Assembly: GCA_035502675.1 (NCBI GenBank)
Contig: DATJUC010000257.1
Coordinates: forward strand, 1 to 9,867
Direction of reading: 5' to 3'
DNA length: 9,867 nt
Origin: DATJUC01 sp035502675
Lineage (GTDB): Bacteria > Vulcanimicrobiota > Vulcanimicrobiia > Vulcanimicrobiales > Vulcanimicrobiaceae
Position numbers and translations under genes: made by a program. Position 1 is the stretch's first letter, and each line of letters opens with the position of its first letter. The notes below the pieces were generated by a model. It ran no database searches, had not been told where the DNA came from, and saw only the letters and a list, made by a program, of their open reading frames with translations. Below are positions 5,722 to 9,867 of this stretch, one piece after another.

Positions 5722-7929
5722 ATGCTCTCCCTTTACTTGCAATTCGTCTACCGGACGCAGCGACCCGCGCTCCTGTGGAAAGATCGTCACGGGCTCGTCT
5801 CTGCGAACGCGCGCGCCCAGGAGTTCGTGAACGATTTTGGGGCGAGCGAGGGGCTTTTTGGCGCCTGCCGGCGGGTAGCGTCGAGCGCTCGGCTAGAACG
5901 CGAGCGCTGCGGCGATGCCGAGTTTACGCTCGTTCCGCTGATCGATCAGTTCGGCAGGACCGAGGCCGTGCTGGCCATCGGAGGGGTCGACGAAGGCGAA
6001 CTGCCGCTCGTGCTGCACGACGTGTACGGAACCTCGCGGCATTTTTCGCAACTGATGCATTTGCTGCCCCAAATCGTGCTGACGGCCCAGCCGGGCGGCG
6101 ACTGGGAGTACGCCAGCCGGCGCTGGTACGACGTTACGGGAGATATTCCGGCGCGCAACGACGTCGCCGCCGGCGTATGGAACGCCACCGGCGAGCGGGC
6201 GAACCGGTTCGGCGAACGGTGGCGCGAGGGCGTCGAAAGCCGCGAGCCGTTCTCGTTCGAGTTCCTCCTCACGACGGCGACGGGCGCGCGCTGGTACGAC
6301 CTGCGTGCGTTGCCGTGCCTTCAAAACGGCCATCTCGCCAAGTGGATCGTGACGCTCGACGACGTGCACGAGAAGGTCGTTACGCGAGAAAGCTTGGCGG
6401 CCGCCAACAAGCGTCTCGAGGTGCTGGCCGAGGTCGGAGCCATCTTGCTCGATCCCGGACAGGAACCCGGCGAGAGCGTTCCCCGGGCGCTGGCCGCGGC
6501 GGCCGCGTCGCTCGACGCGCTGTGGATTGCGAGCTTCGACTTCGAAGGAACGCGAACGGTCGCCGGATATCCGGCCGAAGCGCGCATGTACGAGCGCGTC
6601 TTGCAAGGATCCGACGAACTCTCGGGCGTGGCCGTCTTCACCTATCGGTGGAACGGCAACGATCCCCGCTACGTCGTCAAGGTACCGCTCGATCTGGGAC
6701 CCGGCCGGCACACGCTGGCCGTCGTCGCGCCGGGCGGGCGCGAGCCGTTCGACGAGCACGAGATTCATTTGGTGCGCGAAGTGGCGCTGCGTTTGTCGAG
6801 CGCGATTCAGAGCCGCATCGCCTTTCGCCGCGAGGCGCGCGTGGCGGCGGTCCTGCAGCGGGCGATGCTGCCGGTGTCGCTGCCGCAGCCGTTCGGCGTC
6901 CGCTTCGACGTCGGCTACCGTCCGGCCGAATCGCAGCTGCTCGTCGGCGGAGATTGGTACGATGCGTTCGAGCTTCCCGACGGGCGAGTCGCGTTTTCGA
7001 TCGGCGACGTCGCAGGGCACGGTCTCGAGGCGGCGACGACGATGGGTCACGTGCGCGAGACCTTACGCGACTGCGGCTTGCAAGGTCTTTCTCCGGGCGA
7101 CGCGCTCGCGCACACCAACGCCGGCGTGTTTGCTCGCGGCCACGAGCTGATCACCGCGCTGCTGGGATATCTCGATCCGCTCACGCTGCGCGTCGAATAC
7201 GCGTGCGCCGGCCACACGCCGCCGTACGTGGTGGAGGCCGACGGGAGCTGGCATCCGTTCGCGTGCTCGGGCGTGATCCTGGGAGCCGTGCCGCGCGCCG
7301 AATACGAGACGCAGTCGATGCGATTGACGCAGGGCGCGGCGCTGGTGCTCTACACCGACGGCTTGCTCGAGTTCGCTCGCGACATCGACCGCGGCGAGCA
7401 GCAGCTGCGGCGAGTCCTGGCGCGCTGGGGCGGCTCGGGTTTCGGCGAGAGTGCGGCCGAGCTGCTCGACGCGGTGCTTAACGGCGAGCAAGCCGAGGAC
7501 GACACCGCGATTCTGGTCGTTCGCGCGCTGCCGCTGGCCAGGATCGACGCGAGCGTTCCGGCGCAGCCGAGCAGCGCGCCGCGCGCTCGCGCGGCGATCG
7601 GCCGCGTGCTGGCCGATGCGGTTTGCGGCGAGCGCGCCGGCGATTTCTTGCTCGCGATGTGCGAAGGCGTCAACAACGCGATCGAACACGGCTCGCGCTC
7701 GGCGCAGGATCGCGTGCATTTCTCGGTCAGCCGCGATACGTTCGGTCTACACGGTGCGATTACGAGCTCCGGTCCGTGGGTCGATCATACGCCGAGCATC
7801 GAGCGCGGCCGCGGCTTGATGCTCATGCGCGCGCTCGCCGACAAGTTCGAGATCAAGGTCGACGAGCACGGCACGACGGTCGATCTGCAACTCGACGCAC
7901 CCGCACAACACGGCGCTCTGCGCGCCTAG
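5722..7929 (+). CDS. PAS/GAF-like/PP2C (SpoIIE, RsbU-type) phosphatase fused to an RsbW-type HATPase
   Basis: A 735-residue cytoplasmic signalling protein. Residues 1-100 are a weak PAS-like region; 105-225 are a PAS domain (YASRRWYDVTGD, WYDLRALP); 230-375 are GAF-like. Residues 385-605 are a metal-dependent PP2C domain with GGDWYDAF (Asp411, Asp414), GDVAGHG (Asp429), LYTDG (Asp546) and EDDTAILVV (Asp593-Asp594); its metal ligands look complete. Residues 612-735 are a histidine-kinase-like ATPase domain with N box EGVNNAIEHG (Glu648, Asn652, His656) and ERGRGLMLMRAL. In known relatives the phosphatase acts on phosphorylated STAS anti-sigma antagonists and the HATPase phosphorylates them or binds a sigma factor. 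No STAS or sigma gene is in the window. Oddity: the G1-box position that normally holds Asp is Ser682 (TSSGPW), so ATP binding is doubtful. ATG 5722 is the first start after an in-frame stop; it lacks a clear Shine-Dalgarno, which suggests translational coupling to the gene before it. Confidence 0.93.
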   Translation: MLSLYLQFVYRTQRPALLWKDRHGLVSANARAQEFVNDFGASEGLFGACRRVASSARLERERCGDAEFTLVPLIDQFGRTEAVLAIGGVDEGELPLVLHDVYGTSRHFSQLMHLLPQIVLTAQPGGDWEYASRRWYDVTGDIPARNDVAAGVWNATGERANRFGERWREGVESREPFSFEFLLTTATGARWYDLRALPCLQNGHLAKWIVTLDDVHEKVVTRESLAAANKRLEVLAEVGAILLDPGQEPGESVPRALAAAAASLDALWIASFDFEGTRTVAGYPAEARMYERVLQGSDELSGVAVFTYRWNGNDPRYVVKVPLDLGPGRHTLAVVAPGGREPFDEHEIHLVREVALRLSSAIQSRIAFRREARVAAVLQRAMLPVSLPQPFGVRFDVGYRPAESQLLVGGDWYDAFELPDGRVAFSIGDVAGHGLEAATTMGHVRETLRDCGLQGLSPGDALAHTNAGVFARGHELITALLGYLDPLTLRVEYACAGHTPPYVVEADGSWHPFACSGVILGAVPRAEYETQSMRLTQGAALVLYTDGLLEFARDIDRGEQQLRRVLARWGGSGFGESAAELLDAVLNGEQAEDDTAILVVRALPLARIDASVPAQPSSAPRARAAIGRVLADAVCGERAGDFLLAMCEGVNNAIEHGSRSAQDRVHFSVSRDTFGLHGAITSSGPWVDHTPSIERGRGLMLMRALADKFEIKVDEHGTTVDLQLDAPAQHGALRA

Positions 7930-8309
7930 CGGCGGGACCGATTCCATAAACCGTACGCTGAGATCGTTAGCGACACCAGCGAAAGAACCGCAAGCGCCAG
8001 CAGCGTCCAGACGAAGAAGAAGGCTCCGCTCAACCTGCCGATCGCAATGCCCGCAAGGCCTCCGGTACCGGTGAGGTGGGTCACGAAAACGACCAGCCCG
8101 AGGAGCGATCCGAGCAACACGATCGCCTGCCCCGTCCGGCGTTCGGCCAGCAGCAGGGTTCCGTAGAGCCAAACGGCTAGAATCGCTGCCATCAGGATAT
8201 TTGACGCTACGCTTTTTTCCGAGCCGTATGCGACGTCATCCGCCAGATGGAACGAGACGAGAAGGATCGAGAGCAGCGACGTCACCCTCAGTACGAGGTT
8301 CGGCTTCAC
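7926..8309 (-). CDS. Four-helix membrane protein of unknown function
   Basis: I do not recognise the family by name. The 127-residue product has four hydrophobic segments at about residues 5-22, 36-55, 62-80 and 94-120, with short basic turns (ERR after helix 2, NRSRR at the C-terminus). It carries a polar HLADD motif (21-25) at the end of helix 1 and a His in helix 3 (VTHLTG). These residues near the membrane could bind a ligand or metal, but that is speculation. GTG 8309 is preferred because AGAAGG lies eight bases upstream; an in-frame TTG at 8330 would add seven residues without such a site. Its stop codon (7928-7926) shares two bases with the stop of the convergent phosphatase gene. Hydropathy and lack of a good competing frame make it a real gene. 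Confidence 0.8.
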   Translation of the reverse strand: MKPNLVLRVTSLLSILLVSFHLADDVAYGSEKSVASNILMAAILAVWLYGTLLLAERRTGQAIVLLGSLLGLVVFVTHLTGTGGLAGIAIGRLSGAFFFVWTLLALAVLSLVSLTISAYGLWNRSRR

Positions 8310-8398
8310 GCCGAGCGCCTTCTCAATCAAACGTGCGAGAGCCTGCGGCCGGGCAGGTTTTGGCGACGTGCGACACGCGGCGGCGGGCTTGCATTTTC

Positions 8399-8431
8399 GG
8401 GATAGCCGCGGTTGGGCGAATCGAGTAGCAT
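8399..8431 (+). promoter_or_regulatory. Promoter-like element GGGATAGC-N19-TAGCAT upstream of the outer-membrane protein
   Basis: GGGATAGC at 8399-8406, 19 bases, then TAGCAT at 8426-8431 followed by GGG. It matches the element at 629-661 in sequence and exact spacing. If TAGCAT acts as a -10 box, the leader to the TTG start at 8520 would be about 80 bases. Strictly an inference from recurrence. Confidence 0.35.
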
Positions 8432-8444
8432 GGGCGTATCGTCG

Positions 8445-8476
8445 AAACGCAAGCCATGGTGCCTCGCCGGGCGTTT
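8445..8476 (+). other. Possible leader hairpin
   Basis: AAACGC (8445-8450) can pair with GCGTTT (8471-8476) around a 20-base loop, inside the leader between the promoter-like element and the outer-membrane gene. It resembles no riboswitch class I know, has no T-run, and six base pairs over such a loop are weak. Confidence 0.15.
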
Positions 8477-8505
8477 TAGTGGCTGCGGGCCGTCGCGTTG
8501 CCTAC

Positions 8506-8510
8506 AGGAG
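8506..8510 (+). promoter_or_regulatory. Shine-Dalgarno that points to a TTG start
   Basis: AGGAG lies nine bases before TTG 8520. The alternative ATG at 8547 has only GGAG at 13 bases. The signal peptide works with either start. Confidence 0.5.
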
Positions 8511-8519
8511 ATTACGGTC

Positions 8520-9590
8520 TTGGGTTCTTGGAGTTGCAATCGCCGGATGCCGGACGGCTTACGGGCGCGCTTTGCGGGATCGCTCGCGCGGAAAACGGCA
8601 GCCGCTCTCGCGCTGCTGGCCTGTCTCGCGCCCGCAATCGGCGTCGCGCAGCCCGCGCCCTCGCCCTCGCCCTCGGCCACGCCGCAAGCGCCGGCGCCAC
8701 CGGCGCCCGTCGAAGCGCCGTCAGCGGCTCCGGCGGACGGCGGGTTCGACGCCAGTAAGCTCACACCGCAGCAACAGGCGGCGCTGCAAGAAGCCATCAT
8801 CAAAGCATCGCAGAACCCGGTCGGCAACATTGCGGTGGTGCCGTTTCAGTTCAACAACAACTACGGCATCGCGCCGTACGACCGGTATCAGTTCAATCTC
8901 AACGTTCAGCCGGTCGTTCCGTTCATGCTGTCTGCGAACCTCAATCTGATCGCACGAACGATCGTTCCGATCGTGGTGAATCCTTCGACTGCGCCGCCGC
9001 AGGTCTGCGCGACGCCGGCGGGATGCGGCTCGACGTTCGGCCTGAGCGACATCCAAGAGCAGCTCTATTTTGCGCCGAAAACCAAGCCCGGCGCGCTGAT
9101 TTGGGGCGCGGGGCCGATCTTTCAGTTTCCTACCGCTTCGCCGAGCACGCTCGGAACGCGGCAGTGGTCGGCCGGACCCGCCGCCGTCGGTCTGGTCATG
9201 CCCGGCCCGTGGGTGATGGGCGTTCTCGCGACCCAACTCTGGTCGTTCACGGGCGCCGCCAACGCGCCGAAAGTGAACTCGGGGCTGCTGCAGCCGTTCG
9301 TCAACTACAACCTCAAGGGCGGTTGGGCGATTACCACCGCGCCGATCATTACGGCCAACTACAACGCACCGGCTACGAAATGGTCGGTGCCGATCGGCGG
9401 AGGCGGCAGCAAGACGTTCAAACTCGGCGATCAACCGATGCAGATCAGCCTGTTCTACTACAGCTTCGTTTCGCGCAGCGTCGGAACGCCTCAGACGAAC
9501 CTGCGCGTCGTGTGGAGCTTGCTCTACCCGATCAAGCGCGGCATCAACTTACAGGACATCCTGCAAGAGAACGGCGTATCCCAGCCGTAA
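8520..9590 (+). CDS. Secreted outer-membrane beta-barrel-like protein (neuromedin U/transporter-like)
   Basis: The 356-residue product from TTG 8520 (347 from ATG 8547) begins with a basic n-region, a hydrophobic core (AAALALLACLAPAIG) and a likely signal-peptidase site after VAQ. A Pro/Ala/Ser-rich linker follows (about residues 46-73), then a short helical segment with TPQQQAALQEAI. The rest has alternating beta strands rich in aromatic and polar residues (AVVPFQFNNNYGI, YQFNLNVQPVVPF, LIWGAGPIFQF, SLFYYSFVSRSVG), as in porin-like outer-membrane barrels. It resembles proteins often labelled neuromedin U or outer-membrane transporter in environmental Gram-negatives; that is recall, not a search. 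A cysteine pair (CATPAGC) probably sits in an extracellular loop. The substrate is unknown. The gene is divergent from the four-helix membrane gene and converges on the Rieske gene with 34 bases between stops. Confidence 0.82.
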   Translation: MGSWSCNRRMPDGLRARFAGSLARKTAAALALLACLAPAIGVAQPAPSPSPSATPQAPAPPAPVEAPSAAPADGGFDASKLTPQQQAALQEAIIKASQNPVGNIAVVPFQFNNNYGIAPYDRYQFNLNVQPVVPFMLSANLNLIARTIVPIVVNPSTAPPQVCATPAGCGSTFGLSDIQEQLYFAPKTKPGALIWGAGPIFQFPTASPSTLGTRQWSAGPAAVGLVMPGPWVMGVLATQLWSFTGAANAPKVNSGLLQPFVNYNLKGGWAITTAPIITANYNAPATKWSVPIGGGGSKTFKLGDQPMQISLFYYSFVSRSVGTPQTNLRVVWSLLYPIKRGINLQDILQENGVSQP

Positions 9591-9624
9591 CCGGCCGGAA
9601 GGCTGCGGTCGCAGCGTCGCTCGG

Positions 9625-9867
9625 TTACCGTCCTTTGTCGGCTTCGGGGCTTACGAAGATCTTGTCGCCCTCGATGCGCGTTGCGTACGTCTCGATCGAC
9701 AGTCCCGAGCCTCCGACGATATTCCCGCTCGTAACGTCGAAGCATAGACCGTGGGCCCGGCATTTTACGACCTTGCCGTCGAGCTTGCCCCACCCCAGCG
9801 ACGAACCGGCGTGCGGACAGGAATCGCCGGTGGCGAAGATTTCGCCGCCCACGTTGAACAACGCGAT
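9625..9867 (-). CDS. Rieske [2Fe-2S] ferredoxin-like protein, 5' end beyond the window
   Basis: The visible C-terminal 80 residues hold both Rieske cluster-binding boxes: CPH (Cys17, His19 counted from the edge) and CRAH (Cys36, His39), with 16 residues between His19 and Cys36. The flanks are typical of small Rieske ferredoxins (ALFNVGGEIFATGDSCPHAG before and around the first box, GLCFDVTSG after the second). It would carry single electrons, for example to a ring-hydroxylating oxygenase or in a NirD-like subunit role; the partner is not in the window. The frame continues unbroken to base 9867 with no convincing start codon, so the first 15-25 residues are probably outside. It ends in TAA. 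The short, single-domain C-terminus argues against a large oxygenase alpha subunit. Confidence 0.9.
   Translation of the reverse strand: MALFNVGGEIFATGDSCPHAGSSLGWGKLDGKVVKCRAHGLCFDVTSGNIVGGSGLSIETYATRIEGDKIFVSPEADKGR

Noticed and set aside
8456..8479. Seven-codon upstream open frame (ATG to TAG) in the outer-membrane gene leader
   Set aside because: No ribosome-binding site before it and no run of one amino acid type that would suggest attenuation.
9602..9615. GCTGC/GCAGC hairpin between the convergent outer-membrane and Rieske genes
   Set aside because: A five-pair stem with a four-base loop and no T-tract on either strand. It may help termination but cannot be called.

Overview
The window is a GC-rich bacterial chromosome fragment with compact gene spacing. 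No tRNA, rRNA, insertion sequence, CRISPR array or phage gene is visible. A signal-peptide-bearing, beta-barrel-like outer-membrane protein and a lipoprotein signal both point to a diderm. The mix of a PAS/GAF/PP2C signalling protein, CheB-CheR fusion, cytoplasmic-type arylsulfatase and outer-membrane channel-like protein would fit an uncultivated soil lineage such as Candidatus Eremiobacterota (WPS-2). That taxonomic guess is impression only and nothing in the window proves it.

Layout. (1) 1-525, minus: a putative lipoprotein gene whose reading frame is interrupted by an in-frame TGA and runs off the left edge. (2) 697-2220, plus: an arylsulfatase with an intact formylglycine motif, starting at a GTG fixed by a strong Shine-Dalgarno sequence. 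(3) 2249-2413, minus: a 54-residue double-CxxC zinc-ribbon protein. (4) 2476-3096, minus: a stand-alone CheB methylesterase domain without receiver domain. (5) 3147-5672, plus: a CheB-CheR-PAS-coiled-coil fusion. (6) 5722-7929, plus: a PAS/GAF-like/PP2C (SpoIIE/RsbU-type) phosphatase fused to an RsbW-type HATPase. (7) 7926-8309, minus: a four-helix membrane protein of unknown function, its stop overlapping that of gene 6. (8) 8520-9590, plus: a secreted outer-membrane beta-barrel-like protein. (9) 9625-9867, minus: a Rieske [2Fe-2S] ferredoxin-like protein, cut by the right edge.

The most coherent unit is genes 4 to 6. Two CheB domains start back to back within about 50 bases, and the CheB-CheR gene is followed after 49 bases by the phosphatase/anti-sigma-kinase-like gene. 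No CheA, CheW, CheY, receptor or flagellar gene is present. This looks like a chemotaxis-derived methylation module wired to a partner-switching output (control of a STAS anti-sigma antagonist encoded elsewhere) rather than to motility. The HATPase domain keeps its N box but has Ser in place of the usual G1-box Asp, so its kinase activity is doubtful while the phosphatase looks intact.

Two non-coding points stand out. An identical GGGATAGC element, followed after exactly 19 bases by TANNATGGG, lies upstream of the sulfatase and of the outer-membrane gene; a near-copy (GGGAATAGC) precedes the phosphatase gene. The lipoprotein gene has a good extended -10 promoter. Every stretch longer than 300 bases is covered by a gene.
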